A stretch of DNA of 64,000 bases from Bacillus sp. ISL-45 (GCF_018613195.1 NZ_JAGGQQ010000009.1:124001-188000); one strand, 5' to 3'. Positions 8,485 through 17,815 are shown, numbered from the stretch's first letter. Notes: generated by a model not told the origin, from the letters alone. Numbers and translations are program-made.

Positions 8485-9354
8485 ATGGAGCGTATCATTT
8501 ATACAAGTTCGAATGGTGAAATCATTCGCTTCGATGGCCCCCCATTTTATTTGAGTCGAATTAGCGGATTAGGTGAGGTTGATGCGGAATTACAGCTTCA
8601 GAAATCACCTTATCAAGACGGTAGCTCGCTAATGGGCAGTGTTCTACAGGAAAGAGAAGTCACGGTTGAATTCCTGATTGAACAACAAGCTTATTCTGAA
8701 GTTTCCGATTCAAGAGCTAAAATAGCACGGGCATTTAATCCAAAGCTTAAACCTGGCATTATTCGTTATGAAAATGACTTTGTTGTGAGGGAAATTGAGG
8801 CCATTGCAGATTCAGTTCCCATTTATCCAGACGGTCATTCTAATCGCAGCATGACATTGCAAAAAGGGATGATCACCCTAACGTGTCCAAATCCATACTG
8901 GAAAAGTGAAGACCAGGTGGAGCAATTAGCTGTTTTCGAAAGTGGGTTGACGTTTCCTGTCACCTTTCCTACAGCCTTTGCACAACAATCTCCTAGTAAA
9001 TCAAAACTCATCATGAATGAAGGTGATGTAGATACACCAATCGAGGTGACATTCACTGGACCAGCCACTGCCCCAATCATAATCCGTAATGAAACGACCG
9101 GAAAGATGATTGAGGTGAATCAGAGTTTACTAGATGGCGAGAAGCTGGTAATCAATACTGAGTTTGGGAAAAAGCGTGTGACAAAAGTGAGCACAACTGG
9201 AATAGAAACCAATGCGTTTAATCAAATCAACATCTCTACCTCTGAACTTTTCCAGCTGATTGCAGGGAATAATCTATTAAGCTATTCAACAGGTCAAGAC
9301 TACGAGCGTGCGCCGGTTATTATTAAGTGGAAGAATCGATACCTGGCAGTATAA
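8485..9354 (+). CDS. Distal tail protein (Dit-like)
   Basis: A 289-residue protein of the siphovirus tail component family (PF05709-like), with an N-terminal SRISGLGEVDAELQLQKSPYQDGSSL and a C-terminal galectin-like beta domain. Dit forms the hub at the tail tip. The ATG directly abuts the tape measure stop, which suggests coupled translation. Order and sequence both fit. Confidence 0.9.
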   Translation: MERIIYTSSNGEIIRFDGPPFYLSRISGLGEVDAELQLQKSPYQDGSSLMGSVLQEREVTVEFLIEQQAYSEVSDSRAKIARAFNPKLKPGIIRYENDFVVREIEAIADSVPIYPDGHSNRSMTLQKGMITLTCPNPYWKSEDQVEQLAVFESGLTFPVTFPTAFAQQSPSKSKLIMNEGDVDTPIEVTFTGPATAPIIIRNETTGKMIEVNQSLLDGEKLVINTEFGKKRVTKVSTTGIETNAFNQINISTSELFQLIAGNNLLSYSTGQDYERAPVIIKWKNRYLAV

Positions 9355-9367
9355 GAGAGGTGAGAAC

Positions 9368-10009
9368 ATGGAAGAGTACAGTTTTTTTAACAGTGTAAAC
9401 GGAGACAGGCAGTACGATGCGGATGAATTCGCGAAGTACTTCCGTCAGTTTTTAACCACAGGACTCTATCATAAAAACAATGTGCCCTCCTTAAAAGTGA
9501 CGGCCACCACAGGTCTTGGGACAAAGGTGGAGCCAGGAAGCGCATTTCTGGAAGGGTATATGTATCGAAACACTACGGACAAGGCATTGACTCATGATGC
9601 TGGTGATGCAACGAATCCTCGAATTGATCGTGTTGTCGTTCGACTTGACCGCAGTCTGGCCCAAAGGAGCATTCAGGCAGTCGTGAAAAAGGGAACACCA
9701 GCGACTAATCCTCTTCCTCCTGCATTGCAACGAGATGATATCATCTTTGAAATAAGTCTTGCGCAGGTCAGGGTTAATGCAGGAACTTCTACAATCAACA
9801 GTGTGACAGATGAGAGGCTAGATGTGAACGTGGCTGGACTGGTGTCCTCACTTATTACTGTACCCACAGATCAGTTCCAAGCGGAATGGAACAAATGGTT
9901 CGCAGGAATCCAATCAGGAGCACCCGCCATGGGTGGGATGAAGATCAGCGTTGGTACGGCTGCTCATGCTTCCCCAACTATAAACGACATTTGGATTGAT
10001 ACAAGATGA
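9368..10009 (+). CDS. Phage baseplate/tail structural protein
   Basis: A 213-residue protein with the pattern NSVNGDRQYDADEFAKYF then a beta-rich body with PRIDRVVVRLDRS. Such proteins lie between the Dit and fibre genes of Bacillus and Listeria prophages. The ATG at 9368 has GAGAGGTGA upstream; a longer frame would start inside the Dit gene. The C-terminal INDIWIDTR resembles the C-terminus of the large fibre gene (NILWIDTN), perhaps a shared contact motif. The exact role is unknown. Confidence 0.75.
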   Translation: MEEYSFFNSVNGDRQYDADEFAKYFRQFLTTGLYHKNNVPSLKVTATTGLGTKVEPGSAFLEGYMYRNTTDKALTHDAGDATNPRIDRVVVRLDRSLAQRSIQAVVKKGTPATNPLPPALQRDDIIFEISLAQVRVNAGTSTINSVTDERLDVNVAGLVSSLITVPTDQFQAEWNKWFAGIQSGAPAMGGMKISVGTAAHASPTINDIWIDTR

Positions 10010-13000
10010 GCAGCCTGAAAATCATTACACCAGCATTTGAATTCCTGGGGGAGATTGACGACTATGAGAGTCTGATTTTTACCCGTAAATGGAGCAAGCC
10101 TCATGACCTTCAAATTGTCATCGACTCCAGGAAGCAGCACACGGAACATTTGGTGAAAGGAAACATCATATTCCTTACACCTGAAAAAGCAGCCTATATC
10201 CTTCATGTTGAGAAGGACGCTGCTGGTGCATTGCAAATTAGAGGGCTGTCCCTAAAAGGATGGTTATCGAAAAGGATCACCGTTCCTCCTGCAGGGATTG
10301 CATACGACCGTTTAAACGCTGATGCAGAAACCATTATGAAGACTTATGTCGATAGAAACGCAGTGAACCCAGCTGATCCTAACAGAATCATTCCGGATCT
10401 CGAGATTGCACCCAATCAAAATAGGGGTGCTTCTTTTGTTTTTCAAACACGGTTTAAAAACCTTGATGAGGAGCTAGAAAAAATCTCTCTCTCATCCGGA
10501 TTAGGATGGGATATTCGGATTGATTTAGACAGAAGGAAGTTTGTCTTTGATGTTTATGAGGGCAGGGATTTAAGTGCGGAGCAATCACCCAATCCACCCG
10601 TATTCTTTTCCATTGATTTTGATAACGTGGAATCACAAACGTTCGTGGACAGCGAGCTTGGTCACAAAAATGCTGCTTTCGTGGGTGGCCAGGGTGAAGG
10701 TGTAGAGAGGGAAATCGTTCAGATAGGCAATGACCTTTCTGGTCTGGAACGGAATGAGGTCTTTATTGATGCGCGGGATATTGAAGATGGCAGTGACCTT
10801 CCATCACGTGGGGAGCAGAAACTAGCCGAATTCATGCCTGTACAATCCTTTGAAACCAAGGTCCTGCCTTATTCGACCTTCATCTATGAGGAGGACTGGG
10901 ATTTAGGTGACATAGTTACCACTCAGAATAAGGAATGGGGCATAACTGCAAATTTGCGAGTAACGGAAGTGACCGAGACATACGAACCTGGCGGGTTCCG
11001 TCTCGACGTTGTATTTGGCAAGTCCCTTCCGACTCTTGTTGAAAAAATCAAACAAGAGATAGATCAGCCTGTAGCCGAGAACATTTCGGGTGATCCTGGC
11101 ACTCCAGGTACTGACGGAACAGATGGAGTCGGATTGAACTACGCTTGGCAAGGAACATCCCTGGGTGTTAAGCGTGAGGATGAAACCATTTATGTTTTTA
11201 CCGACCTGAAGGGTCCACTGGGGGCACAGGGACCACAAGGTATTCAAGGGCCAAAAGGTGATAAGGGCGATAAAGGAGATACAGGAGATACAGGTCCGAT
11301 AGGCCCGCAGGGTATTCAAGGCGCCAAGGGGGAGACTGGGTCAACAGGTCCTGCTGGTCCAATTGGACCCCAGGGATTGCAAGGTCCAAAAGGGGATACC
11401 GGTCCACAAGGACCGATTGGATTGACTGGGCCACAAGGGACAAAAGGTGATACAGGGCTTACAGGCGCGACTGGACCTAAGGGGGATAAAGGTGATAAGC
11501 CACTCCATCAATGGAGCGGCACCTCCCTCAGATTTGAAAATCCTGACGGTACATTGGGAACCTACGTTAACCTGAAAGGTGATAAAGGTGACAAGGGCGA
11601 TACCGGAGAAATGGGACCACCCGGATCTTCACAGTCATATGTCCTGTTCGAGAAGGAATTCATCTCTACTGAAGGGCAGACGTTCTTTACCTGGTCGGAT
11701 ACCAAGATGTTCCCGGTAGGCATCAGGGCCGTTAACCTGTTCATCAATGGCGACAGGCAACCACAGGCGTCTTTTACCGAGCATACAGACGGGAAGGGAA
11801 TTACTATAGCTGCCGGTCTGCCGGCTGGACAATATGTATTGATTGCAGCTCAGATGGCTGTGGTGGATCTGCAGGGCCCTCAGGGCGAAAGCATCGAATA
11901 TCAGTGGAACGGGACACAGCTGGGAATCAAGCTCGAGACGGAGCAAGCCTTTTCTTATGTGGATTTAAAAGGTGCTAAGGGTGACACTGGAGCCACAGGT
12001 CCTCAGGGTCCAAAAGGTGATACTGGGGCCACTGGTCCTCAGGGTATACAGGGACCGATTGGACCACAAGGACCTGCCGGAGCGGAGGGGAAGACTTGGT
12101 ATACAGGAACAGTGGCGCCAGTTGCCTCGGTCGGAGTGATTGGCGATTTCTACCTAAATAGAACAACTTGGGATGTATATGAGAAGACTGCATCCACTAC
12201 ATGGACCTTGCGAGGGAACATCAAAGGTGCGATAGGCGCAACCGGACCACAAGGACCTCAAGGGATTCAGGGACCGAAAGGGGATACGGGGGCGACAGGA
12301 CCACAGGGACTAAAGGGTGATACCGGTGCCACAGGAGCGACTGGTCCTCAGGGGCCTCAAGGAATCCAAGGAGCGACTGGCCCCGCTGGACCCCAAGGTC
12401 CTAAAGGAGACAAGGGAGACACAGGAGCAACGGGACCGGTAGGTCCTCAAGGATTAACGGGGCCTCAGGGTGTTGGACTCAATTACAATTGGTCTGGAAC
12501 TTCGCTAGGTGTTAAGAGGGATGACGAAGCCTCATTTCAATACGTTAATCTCCAAGGCCCACAGGGTGCAGCAGTGGCCGATTCTGTGGAGTGGGAGAAT
12601 GTCCTGAATAAGCCGTCAGAGTACAGAGCTGAGAATACTGGGAGAACCTCGAAATTGAATCTCTCCTCAGCAGGATGGTACCGAATCGCTACTAATATTG
12701 GAAATAGGGCGATGGCTAGATTTGTTATAAAGGAGGAAACATCGGGTTCTCATCAGACAGCACAATTTATCGCAGGTATTCATTATGGAATGAACCCTCT
12801 TATTAACATATTGGCGAACTCTCATTACAGCGGAAACGGAGCTTTCCAAAAAATCCGGTTAGTGTATAAAAGCACTTATGACCCTGTATATCTCGAGGTT
12901 TATGTCGATAGGGCTACTGCTGGGAATGAAGCGTTCATGTATGAGAACATTCAGGTTAATGGTTTTACAATAGACAACTGGACGGCTGGATCGATTCCAG

Positions 13001-13113
13001 TTGGGTATTCAGCATTTGAGGCAAACCTCGACCAATCTAAAGGGTCAGATACCTTTTATGCAGGTATAACATCTCCAACTAATAAGAATATTCTCTGGAT
13101 CGATACGAATTAA
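10006..13113 (+). CDS. Tail hub protein (Gp37-like) fused to collagen-like fibre
   Basis: A 1035-residue chimera. Residues 1 to about 350 match the siphovirus ReqiPepy6 Gp37-like hub family (FEFLGEIDDYESLIFTRKWSKP). After that, G-X-Y collagen-like blocks (GPQGIQGPKGDKGDKG type) alternate with four copies of a module of about 30 residues: W.GTSLG.K......YV.LKG, at about residues 379, 501, 633 and 826. The C-terminal about 170 residues form a non-repetitive domain, possibly receptor binding. The hub at the N-terminus and fibre at the C-terminus suggest one chain spans tail tip to host surface. It overlaps the previous gene by 4 bp. Confidence 0.85.
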   Translation: MSSLKIITPAFEFLGEIDDYESLIFTRKWSKPHDLQIVIDSRKQHTEHLVKGNIIFLTPEKAAYILHVEKDAAGALQIRGLSLKGWLSKRITVPPAGIAYDRLNADAETIMKTYVDRNAVNPADPNRIIPDLEIAPNQNRGASFVFQTRFKNLDEELEKISLSSGLGWDIRIDLDRRKFVFDVYEGRDLSAEQSPNPPVFFSIDFDNVESQTFVDSELGHKNAAFVGGQGEGVEREIVQIGNDLSGLERNEVFIDARDIEDGSDLPSRGEQKLAEFMPVQSFETKVLPYSTFIYEEDWDLGDIVTTQNKEWGITANLRVTEVTETYEPGGFRLDVVFGKSLPTLVEKIKQEIDQPVAENISGDPGTPGTDGTDGVGLNYAWQGTSLGVKREDETIYVFTDLKGPLGAQGPQGIQGPKGDKGDKGDTGDTGPIGPQGIQGAKGETGSTGPAGPIGPQGLQGPKGDTGPQGPIGLTGPQGTKGDTGLTGATGPKGDKGDKPLHQWSGTSLRFENPDGTLGTYVNLKGDKGDKGDTGEMGPPGSSQSYVLFEKEFISTEGQTFFTWSDTKMFPVGIRAVNLFINGDRQPQASFTEHTDGKGITIAAGLPAGQYVLIAAQMAVVDLQGPQGESIEYQWNGTQLGIKLETEQAFSYVDLKGAKGDTGATGPQGPKGDTGATGPQGIQGPIGPQGPAGAEGKTWYTGTVAPVASVGVIGDFYLNRTTWDVYEKTASTTWTLRGNIKGAIGATGPQGPQGIQGPKGDTGATGPQGLKGDTGATGATGPQGPQGIQGATGPAGPQGPKGDKGDTGATGPVGPQGLTGPQGVGLNYNWSGTSLGVKRDDEASFQYVNLQGPQGAAVADSVEWENVLNKPSEYRAENTGRTSKLNLSSAGWYRIATNIGNRAMARFVIKEETSGSHQTAQFIAGIHYGMNPLINILANSHYSGNGAFQKIRLVYKSTYDPVYLEVYVDRATAGNEAFMYENIQVNGFTIDNWTAGSIPVGYSAFEANLDQSKGSDTFYAGITSPTNKNILWIDTN

Positions 13114-13128
13114 AAGGAAGGTGAAGAA

Positions 13129-13497
13129 ATGGCCAAGCAAAAATATTGGGATGGAGACTCCTGGGAGGTTATAGGAACGGACGCAGCCAAGGTGGACATT
13201 GTCGATGCGGGAAATCGTTTTGTAGCCACGACCGTTGAAGGGGCCCTACAGGAGATAAAGGAACCCTTAAGGGTCTATAAGAGTGGAAAGGACGCGAATG
13301 GAATCTTCACTGTTGTGGAGCTTAAAAGGAAATCAGATGGTACCCTGGCTGTAAAATCCACATTAAGTGGAGGTACAAGCCCGAAATACACCACTCGCAC
13401 AGTTGTTTATTACGCTGCCAATGGGACAACAACCATGAAAACAGATACCTTCACGCTTTCTTATGATGCGGATGGTGTTTTAGTGAGTGAGGTGTAA
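13129..13497 (+). CDS. Small tail fibre-associated protein
   Basis: A 122-residue protein. The N-terminal half carries DAGNRFVATTVEGALQEI, a motif frequent in phage fibre and tail-tip proteins; the C-terminal half is a beta-strand domain rich in Thr and Ser. AAGGAAGGTG lies before the ATG. It sits 15 bp after the collagen fibre gene and 2 bp before the next fibre gene, so it is probably part of the same appendage. Confidence 0.6.
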   Translation: MAKQKYWDGDSWEVIGTDAAKVDIVDAGNRFVATTVEGALQEIKEPLRVYKSGKDANGIFTVVELKRKSDGTLAVKSTLSGGTSPKYTTRTVVYYAANGTTTMKTDTFTLSYDADGVLVSEV

Positions 13498-13499
13498 GC

Positions 13500-14507
13500 A
13501 TGATTGATATTCGGGAACACGGTGGAAGCTTTGGCGGTGGCGGTAAGTATGGAAAAGATTCAGAACTTCCTTTCTTCGGTAGTTTGGGGTTTAAATTCGA
13601 CAAGGTTGCTGAGATTAGTATTTTCAGTGTTGGTAATAATATGATGGCAATGGATGACACTGGATATATATATTTAAAAGCCGGGTCGAGTGCGAGTACT
13701 GGTAATCAATTGATTAACAAGTACAGAGTTAGTGACGGCACATATATTAGTCAACTATCTGTATCAACAGGTGCACACGAGTATATATCCGGGGATGTTG
13801 ACGGGTTCTTTCATTCTAAAAATGGATTGAAAGGGGTGGACCGCTTCAACTCTAGTGGGGCACTTATTGGAAGTTATACTACTACAAACGACGTTGTATT
13901 AACACCGTTTAGATATGATAACTACCTTGTAGTCCCGGTTTCAAATTCTACATTTGGTGTTGCCATTTTCAATCTAGATACTGGAACTAAGCTGTATGAA
14001 TGGATAGGTGCAACGGCGTGGGGTGCTAGAGGGGTCAGTATTTCAAAAGACAAATCCAGAGTTGTTTTCTTTTACAGTGATGGAAACGTCAAGGTGTATT
14101 CAATCTCAGGTAGTCTTATACAAGCATATGATGATAGTTCGACGGCTATTCAAGCATACATGTCTGATGACAATTCGGAAGTATATTCATCTTGGGAGAC
14201 CGTAGAGCTCACAAAAAGGACGATTGGTGCAACATCGCCAACTCTTGTATCGAAAACATCCGTCGTTCAACCTATCAACAATTCTGTACCTATAAAAGAT
14301 GGGGCGTCTAGGTTAGTGTACGGAAATACTAATGGTTCGTACTATTCATATTTCTTGTACCCTAAAGGCGGGGCAACTCCGATTCATATTTTTGGCGATT
14401 CTGGAAGCTCTCCTAATACTTGGCGAGCAACTGCTAATAAAGAATATATCGCTATGCAGTGGTATGACAAAATTGTAATAGTAAAACTACGAGGAGTGAT
14501 TTTATAA
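13500..14507 (+). CDS. Beta-propeller-like tail protein
   Basis: A 335-residue protein with a glycine-rich start (HGGSFGGGGKYG). Repeating four-strand blocks of about 40-50 residues follow, with patterns such as DKSRVVFFYSDGNVKVYS and SDDNSEVYSSW, resembling a WD/PQQ-like propeller. Its place in the fibre cluster suggests a receptor-binding or adhesive role. I cannot assign a named family. It overlaps the next gene by one base. Confidence 0.6.
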   Translation: MIDIREHGGSFGGGGKYGKDSELPFFGSLGFKFDKVAEISIFSVGNNMMAMDDTGYIYLKAGSSASTGNQLINKYRVSDGTYISQLSVSTGAHEYISGDVDGFFHSKNGLKGVDRFNSSGALIGSYTTTNDVVLTPFRYDNYLVVPVSNSTFGVAIFNLDTGTKLYEWIGATAWGARGVSISKDKSRVVFFYSDGNVKVYSISGSLIQAYDDSSTAIQAYMSDDNSEVYSSWETVELTKRTIGATSPTLVSKTSVVQPINNSVPIKDGASRLVYGNTNGSYYSYFLYPKGGATPIHIFGDSGSSPNTWRATANKEYIAMQWYDKIVIVKLRGVIL

Positions 14508-14797
14508 TGTACAGGGTGTTTTTTGATGAAACGACCGGAGACATTCAAACGATTGTCAATGAAGAATATGTGGCGGAAAACATGAAATCACAAGGATTGT
14601 TAGTGGAATCCTTGCCGACATTGGAACCGGTAGCCGGAAAAGCTGAACACCGATATGTCGATGTGATTGAACGGACATTGAAAGTGAAGTACATTGATCG
14701 TGTTCTTTCTCCAGAAGAAGAATTGGCAAATGTGAAAAAGGAACAGAAGCTCATACAGAAGGCGCTCGATGACTTAATCTTCGGAGGTACATTCTAA
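14507..14797 (+). CDS. Small tail protein with C-terminal helix
   Basis: A 96-residue protein with an N-terminal beta part (YRVFFDETTGDIQTIV) and a C-terminal amphipathic helix (SPEEELANVKKEQKLIQKALDDLI). Proteins like this often precede XkdX-type genes at the end of the tail operon. GAGGAG lies upstream, and it is coupled to both neighbours by one-base stop/start overlaps. Confidence 0.6.
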   Translation: MYRVFFDETTGDIQTIVNEEYVAENMKSQGLLVESLPTLEPVAGKAEHRYVDVIERTLKVKYIDRVLSPEEELANVKKEQKLIQKALDDLIFGGTF

Positions 14798-14934
14798 TGG
14801 CAGCTTACATGGGGCAACGAATAATCGATGGAGTCTATAGCTATGATTATGTAATCTTAAAGCGTCCAGACCTAAAAGAGGGTATCGACGCTTATTTAAT
14901 TTCAGAGGATAGACAGGATTTAATTACACAATAA
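14797..14934 (+). CDS. XkdX-like small phage protein
   Basis: A 45-residue protein. The C-terminal part, LKEGIDAYLISEDRQDLIT, resembles the XkdX family, a short protein at the end of Bacillus phage tail operons whose function is unknown. Its ATG overlaps the previous stop (TAATG), and an intrinsic terminator follows 9 bp later. Confidence 0.65.
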   Translation: MAAYMGQRIIDGVYSYDYVILKRPDLKEGIDAYLISEDRQDLITQ

Positions 14935-14943
14935 GATGCACTC

Positions 14944-14970
14944 GAGAGCTGGCAGCCAGCTCTCTTTCTT
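14944..14970 (+). terminator. Terminator of tail operon
   Basis: Perfect 9-bp stem GAGAGCTGG / CCAGCTCTC with loop CAG, then TTTCTT. Confidence 0.85.
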
Positions 14971-14999
14971 ATGGGTAAATAGAGAGAGGGGGTATCAAA

Positions 15000-15260
15000 T
15001 TGGAGGCGACAGAACAAATGGATATCTGGAAAACATCCGTGCAGAGGGACATAGAGGAGATGAGAGGTGATATTCGCCGTCTTCAGGACAAGCAATTGTT
15101 ACAAGACCAAATTATCCAAAACATCCAAAGTGACCTTAAAGAAATTAAAGAGGATACCAAATGGCTGAAGAGGACAATAACGACAGCTCTAATCTCAGCA
15201 ACAGTAATAGGCGTTATCGGTGGAGTCATTGCCATTGTATTCGAAGTATTTAAAGGATAG
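15000..15260 (+). CDS. XhlA-type haemolysin/holin accessory protein
   Basis: An 86-residue protein: an N-terminal coiled coil (about residues 5-55, DIWKTSVQRDIEEMRGDIRR) and one C-terminal membrane segment (ALISATVIGVIGGVIAIVF). This is the layout of the XhlA family, which works with a holin in PBSX-type lysis. The start is TTG with AGAGGGGG upstream. It opens the lysis module. Confidence 0.85.
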   Translation: MEATEQMDIWKTSVQRDIEEMRGDIRRLQDKQLLQDQIIQNIQSDLKEIKEDTKWLKRTITTALISATVIGVIGGVIAIVFEVFKG

Positions 15261-15362
15261 TCGAGTAATAGTGGAAAAGTATTAATTATCTGGTAAATAA
15301 GTAGTTTCTAAGTACTATATAATGGTATAATTCTTCCACAAAGGTTAATGGGGGAATAGATT

Positions 15363-15557
15363 TTGCCAGAGGCGATGAAGAGGAAAAGGTATATAGTGGT
15401 CGTGGAGGGCAGCAACGAAACCCAAAGTGCAGTCATAATAGCAAGAAATCTTAAAGGGATGTATAGAGAAGTTAACCGGTTATATGGCCATTTACTTAAA
15501 GATGTAAATGGACGGGATATAGGAAAACTTTCTTTTAAAGAAACTGAACTTCAATGA
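15363..15557 (+). CDS. Small basic protein of unknown function
   Basis: A 64-residue protein with TTG start and GGGGGAA upstream. One beta-helix unit is suggested (RYIVVVEGSNETQSAVIIARNLKGMYREVNRLYG). It resembles small phage or plasmid regulators but I recognise no family. It sits alone between two lysis genes and has its own terminator 8 bp after the stop. Confidence 0.5.
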   Translation: MPEAMKRKRYIVVVEGSNETQSAVIIARNLKGMYREVNRLYGHLLKDVNGRDIGKLSFKETELQ

Positions 15558-15565
15558 TAACCAAG

Positions 15566-15590
15566 ACACCCATTTGGGTGTATTTTTTTT
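15566..15590 (+). terminator. Intrinsic terminator
   Basis: Stem ACACCCA / TGGGTGT with a 2-nt central loop, then ATTTTTTTT. It lies just before the holin gene. Confidence 0.85.
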
Positions 15591-15606
15591 GAAAGGGGAA
15601 ATTAAA

Positions 15607-15858
15607 ATGTACGAACAACCGAAAACGTGGAAAGACTGGGCCATCCTATTATCAGGGTGGCTTTCGTTATTGGCTTTAGGCCTGAAGGGAATCTTCAATG
15701 TGGATATCACACCCTTTGCCGGTGATATTGCAAACTTCGTTATCTTAAGCATCTTCATAGGCGTCAATGCCTGGTCTGTGTGGAAGAACACTTATGTTTC
15801 CAGGAATGCGCAGCTGCAGAAAAAAGCACTTATAGCACAAGGAAAGATGAAGAAATAA
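15607..15858 (+). CDS. Phage holin
   Basis: An 83-residue protein with two membrane segments (WAILLSGWLSLLALGLKGIF and FVILSIFIGVNAWSVW) and a basic C-terminal tail (KKALIAQGKMKK), as in class II holins. I chose the ATG at 15607 because GAAAGGGG precedes it. Its position between XhlA and the endolysin supports a role in timed membrane permeabilisation. Confidence 0.82.
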   Translation: MYEQPKTWKDWAILLSGWLSLLALGLKGIFNVDITPFAGDIANFVILSIFIGVNAWSVWKNTYVSRNAQLQKKALIAQGKMKK

Positions 15859-15881
15859 GTCACTCACTTGAGTGGCTTTTT
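15859..15881 (+). terminator. Intrinsic terminator after holin
   Basis: Stem GTCACTCA / TGAGTGGC with a very short loop, then TTTTTG. It abuts the holin stop codon. Confidence 0.7.
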
Positions 15882-15982
15882 GTTTTGCCTGAAAGGAGTT
15901 GATTGGGATGTAAAATTTGGGGCTAAATCATAATATGAACTCATTTAACTCGAATATAAAAATTAACTAGGAGTGGTTTTAA

Positions 15983-16672
15983 ATGGTAAAAGTATTTATT
16001 GATCCAGGTCATGGCGGTACAGATCCAGGTGCAGTAGGAAACGGACTAAGGGAAAAGGATTTGACGCTCCAAATTGCAACGAGAGTCAAAAACATCCTAA
16101 TTCAGGAATACGACAACGTTTCTGTGTTGATGAGTCGTACTGGTGATCAAACAGTTTCATTAACTGAAAGAACGAACGCAGCCAACGCTTGGGGTGCTAA
16201 CTTCCTTCTTTCCATCCACATTAATGCTGGTGGAGGAACAGGTTACGAAGATTTCATTTATCCTGGTGTAGGAACACCGACAACTACTTACCAAAGTAAT
16301 ATTCATGCAGCAGTCCTGGCCCTTGTTGATTTCTATGATCGTGGAAAGAAAACAGCAAACTTCCACATGCTACGTGAATCAAACATGCCAGCTCTTTTAA
16401 CCGAGAATGGTTTCATTGACAATTCGAACGATGCAGCTAAACTTAAATCCAGTTCGTTCATTGAAAATATTGCTCGTGGTCATGCGAATGGGATTGTTAA
16501 AAGTTTCAATCTTCCTAAGAAGGCGACGGCAGTTTATCACACAGTTGTTTCTGGTGATACAGTTTATTCTCTAAGCAGGACATACGGCAGTACTACCCAA
16601 CAAATCAAGGATTGGAACAACCTAGATGATAATTACACTATTTATCCAGGCCAAGTTCTTCGAGTTAAGTAA
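15983..16672 (+). CDS. Endolysin: N-acetylmuramoyl-L-alanine amidase with LysM
   Basis: A 229-residue protein. Residues 1 to about 175 form an Amidase_3 domain with zinc and catalytic residues His10 (DPGHGG), Glu24, His79 (SIHINA) and Glu141 (LLTENGF). A C-terminal LysM (about 184-229; YHTVVSGDTVYSLSRTYG) binds peptidoglycan. There is no signal peptide, so it needs the holin for export. It cuts the bond between muramic acid and L-alanine during host lysis. The start has AGGAG upstream. Confidence 0.96.
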   Translation: MVKVFIDPGHGGTDPGAVGNGLREKDLTLQIATRVKNILIQEYDNVSVLMSRTGDQTVSLTERTNAANAWGANFLLSIHINAGGGTGYEDFIYPGVGTPTTTYQSNIHAAVLALVDFYDRGKKTANFHMLRESNMPALLTENGFIDNSNDAAKLKSSSFIENIARGHANGIVKSFNLPKKATAVYHTVVSGDTVYSLSRTYGSTTQQIKDWNNLDDNYTIYPGQVLRVK

Positions 16673-16694
16673 AATGGCACAGCAGAAAGACTTA

Positions 16695-16720
16695 AAGCCC
16701 TTCTACATATAGAAGGGCTT
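16695..16720. terminator. Bidirectional terminator between endolysin and reverse-strand gene
   Basis: Perfect 11-bp stem AAGCCCTTCTA / TAGAAGGGCTT with loop CATA. It lies between convergent genes and can serve both. Confidence 0.85.
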
Positions 16721-16732
16721 GATTTTCTTCTT

Positions 16733-17221
16733 TTAATATCCGGTTATGCTCTCTTTCCCTTTAACTTTATCCAACAGCTTTAACAAACCCACGAATCCTC
16801 TAATCGTAAATAAAGTGAAATTAACACTCACAAAAGTATGGAAAGGTGACCATTTATTCCATTTAAATAACTTTGTGTTTTTCTCCATAAACCATTGGCC
16901 ATAACTCATTGGTATACTAAAGATCAAGCTTTTTAATAAAATTCGCAAGAGATTATCATTGTATGAAATCCTCACCCAGATAACACTTAAAATTGGGAAA
17001 AACAATATGTCATAAAGAATATTCGTCCTAAAAACTTTAGGAAAAGGTCTAACTGGATATTCCACTCTCTTTGTTCCTACTACATAAGCATCAACAAGAG
17101 TAGCAAGGACTCCTTTTGAAAAAAATATTACCAAATTCTCTCTCATTTTCTTACCCTTAAATAAAAATGGCAAAGAAATAAAACACAAAGACACGAGTAA
17201 TCTTAGCAGTTTTTTCTCCAT
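16733..17221 (-). CDS. Multipass membrane protein, CBO0543-like
   Basis: A 162-residue protein with about four membrane segments and an end-to-end hydrophobic layout typical of the CBO0543 family seen in Bacillus and Clostridium; function is unknown. It runs against the lysis genes inside the prophage and is A+T rich, consistent with an accessory (moron) gene. GGGTG precedes the ATG. Confidence 0.65.
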   Translation of the reverse strand: MEKKLLRLLVSLCFISLPFLFKGKKMRENLVIFFSKGVLATLVDAYVVGTKRVEYPVRPFPKVFRTNILYDILFFPILSVIWVRISYNDNLLRILLKSLIFSIPMSYGQWFMEKNTKLFKWNKWSPFHTFVSVNFTLFTIRGFVGLLKLLDKVKGKESITGY

Positions 17222-17318
17222 AAAAACACCCTTCTAATGTGTTCTAAACTGACCTTATTAAAATTACCTAAATTTAGGGACATTATTCCTTTGAGAAACT
17301 TTGTAAAGTAAATAAATA

Positions 17319-17349
17319 AAAGTCCTTATCATTTGAGAAGGGCTTTTTA
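17319..17349. terminator. Terminator between reverse-strand accessory genes
   Basis: Stem AAAAGTCCTT / AAGGGCTTTTT with U-runs on both strands. It fits the end of the VOC gene read on the minus strand. Confidence 0.65.
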
Positions 17350-17388
17350 AAATTGTACTTAATGGATTAACACACATCCATTAAAAAG

Positions 17389-17742
17389 TTAACACTTACA
17401 AACCATCATATGATTACCGTAAGGGTCTTTAAAATTAAACCAGTGTTCGTGCTCAATTTCCGTAATTAATTCGACATTCTTACCCTTCATATATTCATAG
17501 GCTTCTTCAATATTGTTAGTATTAAAATGAAAAGCTGGTGTTTTGAAAGTGTTTTTTTCTGAAAAAATCTTGCTATCTAAAACAATACCAGTTCCATTTG
17601 TAGTTGGCAAAACGAATAAATGGCCAAACAGGATCTCACCTTGCACATTTAATCCTAAAATATCACAATACCAATCCCGAGCTTCTTCAATATTCCCCGC
17701 AGGTATAAAAACTGTTCCAATTTGAGTCAAAATAGGGTTCAT
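17389..17742 (-). CDS. VOC (glyoxalase/bleomycin resistance) family protein
   Basis: A 117-residue protein with the paired beta-alpha-beta-beta-beta layout of the vicinal oxygen chelate fold: AGNIEEARDWYCDILGL in the first half and a C-terminal NFKDPYGNHMMVC. His and Glu at strand ends could bind metal. The substrate is unknown. GGAGG precedes the ATG, and it lies among reverse-strand prophage accessory genes. Confidence 0.85.
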   Translation of the reverse strand: MNPILTQIGTVFIPAGNIEEARDWYCDILGLNVQGEILFGHLFVLPTTNGTGIVLDSKIFSEKNTFKTPAFHFNTNNIEEAYEYMKGKNVELITEIEHEHWFNFKDPYGNHMMVCKC

Positions 17743-17815
17743 TACATACCTCCAAAAATAAATTTTTACTAAGTATTATTCGAGTTAGTTTAAAATTCCC
17801 CTTTATTTTTCATGA

